From Brasenia schreberi (lineage: Eukaryota; Streptophyta; Magnoliopsida; Nymphaeales; Cabombaceae): 64,000 bases of DNA. The notes beneath the pieces are model-generated. The model searched no databases and was not told the DNA's origin. It saw only the letters and a list, made by a program, of their open reading frames with translations. Positions 45,119 through 57,100 of the stretch are shown here, one piece after another. Location of the stretch: positions 1,556,001 through 1,620,000 of the forward strand of contig JAYKKT010000037.1 in NCBI GenBank assembly GCA_036023115.1. The letters run 5' to 3'. The translations under genes were made by a program, and so were the position numbers. Every line of letters begins with the position of its first letter. Position 1 is the first letter of the stretch.

Positions 45119-48100
45119 GTGAAAAATTTAATTCTTTTTCTCCTTTTTTCTTGATTGCGTAGATCGTTCGGTGAAGTCTTTCATGGTTTACTGTTGTTTC
45201 TACCGAATTTATCTTTTCCTGTCATTCGTTGATGGCGATGGTTCTTCTTATAATCTTTGAATGGCAGTGTTGAACTAAATGCTCCTTTTTGAACGTCTTG
45301 AATGGATCTTTTGTTTACGCCTCTTTGCAATTTGAATGTGATATGTTGTAGCTTTGAGTGTCCTATATGTGTTGCTTCCTTGACATTTTTCTCCTATATC
45401 GGTTGTTTCTGTCTTTCTGCAATGCGAATGTGAATGTCTCTGATTGGATCTTTGAACCAAAGCAGATTTCATAGTAAATCCTACACGCGTTATTTTCATG
45501 TTACGTCTGATTTGTAATCCATTTGCTATTGTCTACTGATGATTACCTCAGTCTTTATATCTTAGACCATCAATTGTCATTTTTTCTTTGAAGAAATATG
45601 CCTTACTTAGATTGGGAGGATTCATTTTCAACTGCCTTATTCAGTAACATCTGAGTTTGTACTAGGGTGCCTGGCAGGAAACATGGTTCATAGGTTGCGT
45701 ATAAAGGTTTTGTTCATTGTACAATAATAACCACACTAATTATCTACAATGACAATGGTCCCAAGCCCTAATGTATCCTTACTTTACCTAAGCCTTTTCC
45801 TACACTAGGTGGGGTAAGCTAGAGGATGCGACACGAGGACTTCCCCATCCTAAACAATTTTCACCCAACCATGCTTAGCTTCGGAGTTCTGATGAGATCC
45901 GGTGTATGCATGCTGGCAATGTCATAATCCTTCATACTCAACAAAGTTTTACGGTTGCTGTTGGCTACCTAACCGAACCCCTCCTCTTTTATTCAGACTT
46001 GGGACTGAACTTGCAAGGATGGTAAGAAAAAGGAGTTGTTCTTTGTGAAAGGAAACCTCATCTCAGCACAAAGAGGAGTTGGCCTCTAGAGGGAAAACTT
46101 AATTACTCATTGGTGTCACAAAAGGGAAACATTCTGTCGGTCATGCATTTGTTAAATCTTCGATTAGCGTTCAGTAGTCCAGAAAAAATTACTTGCTTTC
46201 TGCATTAAAAGTCATTGCCATGTGCTTGTTTTTTGGTGCCGTCAAACTTTTTATTTTGTTGCTGTGAATGTATATGTCACTTCTCATGGTCATACAATGG
46301 AATCTCTTGTCTATAATACATACTTTTCTGGAGCCTTTTTTGTTAGGAGTATTATTGATTTCCGATTTCTTGTGAGAGGAGCTTAATCATTTTCCTTCAT
46401 TTTGATTACCCTTTAGCTAAGATTCTTCTTATATCAGCTTCATAGATCTTAGGCTCAAGATCAATGAGGTGTTCGACAGCATGTATTCTTAACTTCCTTA
46501 AATTGGATTATATTTTGAGATAGAATACCATTCTCATTTGGAGCACAATGGAGTTAACATTACTGAGAAGGGGCCTGGGTAGTGCCACAAGCGGACATAG
46601 CCTATTGGAAAGGGCTTCTGGCTGCTAGACAGTCAGTGACGGTTTGGTTCCCACTTCCCATGTGCACCTACCAGGTCAAGCCAATGCCTAGCATAGACCC
46701 TCAAGGAAAGGATCCTACTCTTCAAGCTTTATGCTTGATTTTTCCAAGCTCTTGAAAGGTGGTTCCATCAGGCTAGATAAGGGCCCTGGATAGTCCAGGT
46801 TTTATACCCATGGTTGTTCCGAGTGTAGACAAGACGAAGCCCAATATACGCCTCTGGGGTAAAGGAGCCTGGTATTGGAGTTTTACATAAAGTCAGTGGC
46901 ACACCTCCTAAAACCAGTTTCTTGACTAACTAGCAACAGGAAGTGGATGTACCACATCCGATGATGCATGAGAAAAATTCACAAAATGCACAATATGATT
47001 TTTTCTAAATGGTAAATAGATAAAAATGTTATTTTCAGTTGAAGCAGACTTCTGAAATGCACTCAATAACGCATGTGGCTAAATGTTACACTGGAAAGCT
47101 GGTAAATTCTTGTGAATAGATTATTAGCGGCTTATCACATATTTTATCTCCCGTTATGAATGCAAACGTATTGAGCTCATTATCTTCTTTGGAAAACAGA
47201 TTGCTTGAGTTGTCCACTAGCGAGCTGAATGTAAACTTTGTTCCAAAAGATTTACCAGTTCTTGAAGGTGTGGGCCCTCAGAACTGCCTTGCATTTAGTA
47301 CTGATGGATCTAAGTTCTCTGCAGGTGGGGAGGTATGGATTTGGATACAATTTATTCAGGTTTTAGATTTTATTGAGCATTTCTTTTTTATGATAGTCTT
47401 ATATTCTATTTTTCTAGATAAAGTAGGATATATAGATTCTATACTCTGCTAATAAAGTTTGGGTGAATAATCACTATATTTTTTTAATATTTGAAGTGAA
47501 TAACCAGTGTGTCTTTTACATTGTTATAACAGCTGTATCAGTCCAAAGTGTTCACGGAGTGCTCATCAAGCTGTGTGAACTAATGGCCAACTTTTTCCTT
47601 TTTTCTTTGTCCACAGGATGGGCATCTAAGGATATTTGATTGGCCAAATCTTCACATTATTCTGGATGAACCAAGAGCGCATAAATCCTTTAGGGATATG
47701 GATTTTAGGTAAACTTCTTTTGACAAACCACGTTGGAGTATATAACATGTTATATGCATGTGGAATTCATCTTTGTTTGATACTATAATGCAAACCATGA
47801 CCTCGTTTACACAATTCATATGTATGGCATGTCAAATCCATTATGCATGCCAATGTACAAAACGTATCTTAGTTGTCAACATAAGTCTTCACTTTACTCT
47901 TTGTTTTGATCTTGTTGATTCCCAGTTTGGACTCTGAGTTTCTAGCTTCGACATCCATTGATGGCTCTGCTCGAGTATGGAGGGCTACTGATGGTGTTCC
48001 TTTGCAAACGTTGACTCGTGATTCAGTAAACACAATTTTCTCCACAAACTTATGCTGTTTATCCTGCTTTTTCTTGTATTTCATGAGTTTGTTGATTTTA

Positions 48101-51100
48101 TTTTTGCCCTACAGGATGAGAAGATTGAGTGTTGTCGATTTTCAAAGGATGGAACAAAACCTTTTCTCTTTTGTACTGTGCAGCGAGGTATATAATAGTT
48201 CATTTCATATGTCGCTTTTGAGAATGGCTGTGATTGTCTGGCATACAAATCCTTATATGGATATTCTAGGCATTGAATATGTATCCCTTTCTTGTTCTTG
48301 TTAATGCAGGTGGCAGAGTTGTTGTTGCCGTGTGGGACATCGGTACATGGAATAAGCTTGGGCACAAAAGTTTAGCAAGAAAGCCCATCTCTGCATTCTC
48401 TATCAGTCATGACGGAAAGTATCTTGCACTGTGAGGACTACAACCTTTAAAACTTAAGCCATGTTGTTTGCTTATCTAGTATTGTGATTTGAATTATTCA
48501 GAAAAGGTTGATGGTTCTCATTGTGAACCCAGCTACTGAAAGATCCTAGAAGTTTTACTTTTTGGTACATCTTATTTATAATGTAGACAGTCCAATCAAG
48601 ATGCTCCATGGATGCTTTTAGAAAGTTCCACATGATGTCAACATTTTTGTGACTAGTGTAGCATTAGTTGAAGGTGCTGTAGAGAGATTGATCTGAGACA
48701 TGATTCTTGTAATGAAGCAAGCCTTTAATCACTGGTGACTGTCACAGTCCACCAATACTCAATTGCATAATGCAATCCACGTAAACAAATCACCAAACAC
48801 TTGGTGTAAGAGAGAAAAGGGACAAATATGCCTTGTTATAAAGATAAAAAAAGAAAATTATACAAATAAAACAAGAAATTGCATCTTATACATTTAACAC
48901 CTCTCAAACTTTACGGGGTAACATGGAAAGTTTATCTATTAAAAAGTAGAATATTGATGCAACAAGAGACTTGGTAAACGCATCCGCGAGTTGATATTAT
49001 AACCAAACGTATTGGATGTGAAGATTTCCTTATAAATATTTTTTCGAACATAATGATACCATTTAAAAGTGTTTTGTCACTTGGCTTGGCTTGGCTATGT
49101 AAATAGCACTCTTATTGTCACAAAACTGTAAGAAAACAATCCTTCAAGTCACTTAGGAATCCCAACCAATCATCAATTGAACAAATCGAGAATAGCTAAG
49201 AAACAATCCACCAAAAGCTAGGTGGTTCAATGCTTAATACTAGTCGAATAACAAACAATCAAAGGGTCAAAACAAGTGTAAAAGTGGTGTAAAATAACAT
49301 ATTTTATTAAGAGATAAGAGGTTCTATTTATAAAGCAAATGTACATATTTATGTTACTTCAAATATTGAAGAAAGAGAAGTAGTAGGGAATCAACCAACC
49401 ATTGGGGGTGTGTATCGACTAGCTGTTGGGGACTTGGGAGACCCGTTGGGGGTGGCCATGGCCCTGATGACCCTGACTATCCAACACACAAACACGGGCC
49501 CTAGTGGCCCGTCCTATTGTATTTTAACACCCCCTCAAACTTATGGTGAATATCAAAAGTTTGTCTAACAAGAAAAAAGCGTGAAAACGTCTATATGGGA
49601 TGATTAAGACAGGGCATCAAGGCAACCAAGGAGAGCAAATTAATCGGTGTTGTCTTCCACATTAGTGCCATTGGAGTCCAGGTTTCAATATTTGAGCAAG
49701 AGGCACATTTTCTAAACATCATGAATTCTGCCATAACAATAGTTGGAGTTATTGCAATCCTCGCAACTCGATAGAACCCCACACTATTATACTTCAAGCT
49801 GACATTATCTAAGCTGTTGGAGAGAGACATAACTTGCTGAGTACCAATTTGTTTACCATAATAATCCCAACATATGATATGTGAAGCTCACTAAAAAGTG
49901 AAGATCGCAGTTCTTCGAGAGCACGACCTCTTTCACCACCATCACTGTCTTTATGCTTCAGTATCTTCCTTATATCTTTTCTCAAATTGATCTTTTTCTC
50001 ACTACAAAGCATACTGAAGGTAAACAAGCAAGAGCCCAAAAACCATAAAAGAGCAATACCAAAACATAATTGACCCCTCACAATTAAATTAGCTCCAAAT
50101 TTCAGAAACCAACGAAGCAATTCATGGTTTCCATTCCAACCCAAAATGCAAGGCAAACCAGAAACAAAATCGAAAAGATGGTTTATGCCAATTCAAATAG
50201 ATTCTTTAATGGAAAACATTGATCATCTAAGTAGGATTGTTAAATATAACAAATAATTTCATGAATCACCACAAACTCGTGATATTATAAAAAGGCCTTG
50301 GTATACCAAACAAGCTTTATGACTAAGCTCAAACCCAAGTTTTATTTAAGGACAAACTCAAACCCAAACAAGCTTTATAGATAAGCTCAAAAACATCTAA
50401 ATCAAACAAGCTTTAAGGCTAAGCTCAAACCATTCAAATCAATCAAATGCCAAGGTCCTTAAATAACTCACAATTTGATTCCAAGAATAAGATAATCTAC
50501 TAAGATTGATAAAAAAAGTTTTAAATATAACAACAACTAAGCCTTTTCCCATACTAGACGGGGTCGGCTACATGGATTCTTTGTTTCCACAGATCCCTAT
50601 CTTGTGCCATGTTAGCAGTTAACTCCCTATAAGCTAGATCGTTCTTTATTGTTTCTTTCCAACACTTTTGTGGTCGTCCTCTACCTCTTTTAATACTTTC
50701 CAAATTTAGTTTTTCTAACCTTCTTACCTGTTCTTCTTTTGATCTTCTTTCTCGATGTCCAAACTATCTTAAACGATGTTCTCTCATTTTATCCTCTATT
50801 GGTGCCACTCCTACTTTGTTTCTAATAACCTTATTATGTATACGGTCTTTTCTTGTATGACCACTCATCCATCTCAACATCTTCATTTCTGTCACAGACA
50901 TCTTTTGTACATGTTGATGATTAACTGACCAACACTCATAACCATAAAACATGGCAGGCCTAATTGTTGCTCTATAATATTTACCTTTTAATTTTAATGG
51001 TATCTTCTTATCACAAAGAATACCTACTCCTCTCCATTTTAACCAACCAGCATTAATTCTTTACGTAACATCTCCATAAATTCTTCCATCACTCTGAAAA

Positions 51101-54100
51101 ATTGACCTTAGGTATTTAAAACTTTCCTTCTGAGGAATGCAATATGTGCCTATTTTAATTTCTATGTCCTCTGAAGTAACCAAATGATCAAACTTACATT
51201 CCATTTATTATGTCTTTGTTCTACTAAGTCGGAGGCCTTTGCTTTCTAATGTTTCTCTCCATAGTTCCAATTTTCTATTAACTTTTTCCTTAGACTCCTC
51301 CACTAATACAATGTCATCTGCAAATAACATACACCATGGTACTTCATCTTGAATATGTTTTGTTAACTCATCCATCACCATTATAAATAAGTATGGGCTT
51401 AAAGTTGATCCTTGATGTAACCCAATATTAACTTTAAAGAAGTCTGTCGTTCCTTCATGAGTCCTCACACATGTTTTTGCACCATCATACATGTCTCTTA
51501 TAAGGTTAATATATGTCAATGGGATACCTCTTTTTTCCAAAGTTCTCCAAAGAACCTCCCTCGGTACCCTATCATAAAGTTTTAAATATATACGAAAATT
51601 TTTATAATCAACTTAATATTTTTCAAGGATCTTTTCAACATAAAATGGTTGTCTCAAAATATAAGAATTCTTTAATGCAACTTTTATCATTCGCACAAAA
51701 TGCTCAAAATATAGTAAATGAGTAGTCAATACCCAAGGCAAAAACTCTTTATGCATTATTTTCAAATACTTGTATCAAGCACAAGAGTATGGGAAAAGGC
51801 TTAGTTGTTGTTGTTGTATCAAGCACAAGGTTATTAAGAAAACAGTAAGTGCATTTTCAATATTGACAAATCTCTAATCAATAACCAACAACATAGAGCA
51901 CCTTAATTACAAAGGTCTTCAGCAAAACACAAACAAACGTGACATATAGCCAGAATATGGACCTTAATCATATAAAGACATGCAACTTATTGTCTAACAA
52001 ACAAATACATTTTCCTTCTAAATGAGGCAATAAACAACTGATCCAACAAATGTTAAAAATAAACAAGTTGGAAAGATCACACCTGGATGAACTCAAATCT
52101 AAATACCAAGCAAGGTCAAATCGGATCATGGATATGCGTCTAATAAGAATCTCATATTTAATATAGACCGGGTTTGGATCTAGGACCGGGTCCAACACTC
52201 GACTGCATATAAGTATAAATGCCCATCTCTCTGCGTACAGAACATCGTAACCCTGTCGTTCTCTCTCTCTCCTATCCACGCATCACAAACCACATCACCA
52301 TGCCATTGATGTAGACCGCTTGAAGCCATCGACCATCACCGTAAACCTTGCCACCATACAGGCCACCGTCTCAACCACCACCTGCTCCATCATTGCTGGC
52401 CTGTCATCTTGAAGTTGCCCCTCCATCTAATCTAAACCAACAACGTCAGCCACCTCTTTGTTGCTCGTCATCGCCCAATCGACTTTCCTTCTTCCTACCT
52501 CTCTCTCTCCATGTGCGTGTGCTGATTACAAATACCGTCCCTCATAACCCATTTGCAAAACATTAGAAACCAACAAAGACCCACCTTCTGTAGCCATCGG
52601 GATCCCCTTTATCCTCCCATCAAAGATGCAAGACCACGTAAGCCATACCCTCAATCACAACCACCATTTACGTCGGGAAACAAGCAATTGATGGATGAAA
52701 CGAATTCGCCGCTCTGGCTACTAACAGAAACATCGATCGACCTCGGGTAGGCGCGGATCGACTGCCGGAAGTGACGGAGGAAAGAGAGGGACGACCGGTA
52801 GAGGTGGTCGGAAAGGGTGACGAAAAACACCCTTGCTGGCAGAATTCATAACAAAGTTTTGATAAACCTGAGAGGTATTGGCATATGAAACATAATTAGA
52901 AATCGGATAACGTGCACATATACGCTTACCTTTACGAATAGCAATAGGAATCTCCAGGTCATCTTCCACTTGCAATTGAGGATCTGATTCAGGGGAAATC
53001 TCTTTAGTACATGGTTCTTCTTGAGAGTAAACAATCTTCCTCAGTCCTTTCTTGTACGTCATAATTTCTTTTGATTGCTGAACCTTCTCACTCTGATGAG
53101 CTGTATCATTATACTCCCCCTCACTAGGAACTAGTGGAAGGACAGAAGATGAAGGTGTAGTTGACTCCTTTTGGGAAGAGTAATAGGGAGTAAATTCTAA
53201 AAAGGTAATATCCATAGAAACATATAGTTTTTTAAGTAGGGGGTCATAGCATTTATACCCTTTTTGAGAGTTCGAATAGTAAAGAAAAATACACTTCACT
53301 GACTTTGTATCTAGTTTATCACGATGAGGAAGATGGATATGTACAAAACAGGTACACCCAAAAATACAAGGGACTAGATGAAAAGGTTTTGATTCTTTAT
53401 CAAGACACTGAATAGGACTTTCTCCTTGGATTTTAATTGCTTGGCATTCTATTGATTAGATAAACAACAGTAAGAACAACTTCTCCCCAGTAGAATTTTG
53501 GAACATTATGTTGAAGTAGTAGAGTTCTGGCTACCTCTAAAATATGACGATTTTTCCTTTCAGCAATACCATTCTGCTGGGGTGTATAAGAACAGGTAGT
53601 CTGATGAATAATCCCCAGTGATCGTAAATACTCTTGTTACTGATTGTCAATGTATTCTCCCCCATTATCTGATCGAAGGATTTTCACGGAAGCATTAAAA
53701 TGAGTACAAATAAATTTATGCACAATGGGAAAAATAGAGGAAACTTCAGATTTTGTTTTTATTAAGTAAACGATTGTAAGATGTGTACAATCATCAATAA
53801 AGGAGACAAAATACTTATGACCAAATAAAGAAGTAACTGGACTCGGACCCCATATATTAGAATGAAGAAGTTCAAAAGGTTTAGATCGTCGAGAGTCACT
53901 TAAAGGATAAGAAACTCTTTGGTGTTTTCCGAGCTGACAGACTTCACATTCAAACTGAGATTTATTGAACTTTACTCTAAGTTGAGGTATAACATATGGA
54001 ATTTTTGATACAGGGAGATGACCCAAACGACAATGCCAAAGACTAATATCTGCATCCTGAACTGTTGTTGCTGAAACATTGTAAGAAGTCGAAGGCTGAG

Positions 54101-57100
54101 AGTGATCTTCGAGAATATATAATCCCCTTTGTAGTTTATCATGTCCAAAGATTTTTCCCGTCTTCATATCCTAAAATACACTGCCAGTAGGATGAAAAGT
54201 TACACAACAGTCAAAGGCACGAGTTAAAGAGCTAACAGAAAGAAGATTTATCGGAAAACTGAGAACATGATATATTGATTGTAAATCTGATAAACATATA
54301 GGTACACTTCCTTGTCCAATCATATAAGAGTAAGAACCATCTGTCAACTTAGTTGGTTCCTGTTTTTGTAGAGTCATGTATGCTGAAAAATACGATAACT
54401 CTCCTATCATATGATCTGTAACCCCTGAATCAATTATTCAAGTTTTTGAATTAGAAGGAGAGAAGTGGTTACCCTTCACTGTATGTGTAGCATGTGCCAC
54501 TGTAGCTTGAGACGAAGAAGATGAAGATTGTTCAAATAGTTTATGTTCTAGACCCTCTATCCTTTTTATAATCTCTTTAATTTCATCTATACTTGGAGTT
54601 GAATTTTCTACAAAATAAACCGAGTGATTGCGATTTCTATAATAATCAGGTTTGCCATGTAGTTCCCAACAATATTCTCTGGTATGACGTGATTTTCCAC
54701 AATGTGAACAAACAAGCTTTTCTTTCTCATCATAATGAAACCGACCACGTCCACGGCCACGACTCTGGTGTCCACCTCGTCCACGAAAGTGAGAACTGTC
54801 TCCTCTTACTTGGAGTGCTTGCTGATCTGTACCAAGAACATTATCCTTCTCAAGATTCGTGCGATCTTCTTCTCTGATAAGTAAAGAGTATACTGTGCCA
54901 AGGGAAGGAAGCTCTTCTCCGCCTAAGATATTCAGTTTTGCTGATTAAAATTCAGGATTTACAACCACAATAAGTCAAAGTCAAATACTTTTTTTTTTCA
55001 ATCTCAGTTTGTCTTTCATTGTAACAAGCAGAACACTTGATATTTGTATAATAGAGGAGTTAATCCCAAAGGCCTCGTAGATGTGTATAATATTCACTGA
55101 TAGATCGAGTTCCTTGTTTATATTTTCTGATCTTTTCTAAAATCTCGTATTCTTTGGCCACATTCTTTTTCCTAGAGTATGCTTCGGAGTTAAGCGTGCT
55201 TGGGTGAGAGTAGTACTGGGATGGGTGACCTCCTGGGAAGTCCTCGTGTTGCACTCCTTTTTAGTGAATCAATTGCAGAGAGGGTTCCCACATCATGGAC
55301 GGGTGTGGGTAAAGAAGTTAGTCCCGCTACATTGCCGCCCGAATGTAGTGAAAAATTTTCAGAGAGGGTCTTCGCATTTTGATTATGGACGGATGCGGGG
55401 GGTAAGGAAGCTAGTCCTAGATAATAAGATTCGTATTGGTTCTTGGAATATCGAAACATTATCGGGTAAGCTAATGGAGGTGGTAGATACTATGATTCGG
55501 AGAAAGATCCATATTCTATGTTTACAAGAGACAAAATGGGTTGGAGAAAAAGCAAAGGAGATAGAGGATACAAGTTTTAAATTATGGTACTCAGGTAAAG
55601 AAAAGGCCCGAAACGGAGTTGGTATTATCATAAATAAAGATTTAAAGGAGAGTGTAGTAGACATACAACGATATGGTGACCGAATCATGATATTGAAATT
55701 AGTGTTAGGAGCAGAGGTTTTGAATATAGTTTGTGCTTACGCACCCCAAGTAGGACTAGAAGATAGTATAAAGACAGTTTTTTGGGAAGAGTTGGATAAG
55801 GTGTTTCAAAAGATTCCATAAAGGGAGATGATTTGTTTAGGAGGAGATTTAAATGGACATATCGGTAAAGAGGCATTAGGATATCAAGGGATTCATGGAA
55901 ACTTTGGTTATGGGGATATAAACGAGGAAGGTAGGGAGATTTTAAATTTTGCTATGTCATTTGATCTCTTTATAGTCAATACAATCTTCAAAAAATGAGA
56001 TGAACATTTAATTACTTATAAGAGTGGCTTATCACAAACACAAATTGATTACTTTATTTGTAGAAAAAAAGATAGAGCGTGTTGTAAAGATTGTAAGGTA
56101 ATTCCAGGAGAAAGCTTAACCACCCAACATCGACTTTTAGTTATGGATTTACAAATAAAAAAATGGACAAAGAAGAAAAGAGTGCATCGAGCTATTTGGA
56201 CTAAATGGTGGAACCTCAAAAGCGAGAAAGAAGATATATTTAAACAGAAAGTCCTTCAAGGAGATGTTTGGAATTATGTTGGTACACCCTGTGATATGTA
56301 GAATAATATGGCTATATATATTAGGAAAGTGGCGAAAGATGTGTTAGGGGTATCTAAGGGAGGTGTACCGGCACAAAAAGAAGCTTGGTGGTGGAGTGAA
56401 GTAGTACAAAAATAAAATCAAGGCAAAGAGGGCATGTTATAAATTACATTATGCTAAGAAAACTAGTGAAACTTTAGAAGCTTATAAGAAAGCCAAGAAG
56501 GAAGCAAAAAAGGCCGTTAGTGAAGCAAAAGCTAAGATTTGGGAGGACTTATATAAAAAACTCAACTCAAAAGAGGGTGAAAGAGATATTTTTAGGATAG
56601 CTAGGGCTAGAGATAAGAAAACTAAAGATCTTAATTATGTTAGATGCATAAAAGACGAAGATGAAAAAATTCTAGTGTCAAATGATGATATAAGAAATAG
56701 ATGGAAAAACTATTTTTATAATCTTTTTAATGAAAATAAAGATGTTAGTATTAGTTTAGGAGATTTAGTCAAGTCAGAAAAGTATATAAACCACAATTTC
56801 TACCGACGTATTCAAAAGAATGAAGTCAAAGAGGCTCTTAAACGTATGAAGAGTGGTAAATCGATAGGACCAGATAATATTCCTATAGAAGTTTGGAAAA
56901 TACTAGGAGAAATAGGAATCACTTGGCTCACAAGACTATTTAATGAAATATGGAAAAACCAAAAGATGCCCGAGGAATGGAGAGCAAGTACACTTATACC
57001 CGTATATAAGAACAAGGGAGACATTCAAAATTGTGCGAATTATCGAGGTATCAAGTTAATGAGTCATACTATGAAATTATGGGAAAGAATTATCGAACGT

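Noticed and set aside
47156..47452. Independent small gene starting at 47,156
   Set aside because: It is exon 4 of the SEC12-like gene read together with parts of introns.
55190..55253. A functional 5S rRNA gene
   Set aside because: Only the 3' half is present, it is joined to a LINE and both lie within a single target duplication.
55190..55459. Minus-strand frame with a repeated [19 protein letters not shown] text, also seen at 32,879-33,061
   Set aside because: It is the antisense of the RTE leader repeats; conservation follows the DNA repeat, not a protein.
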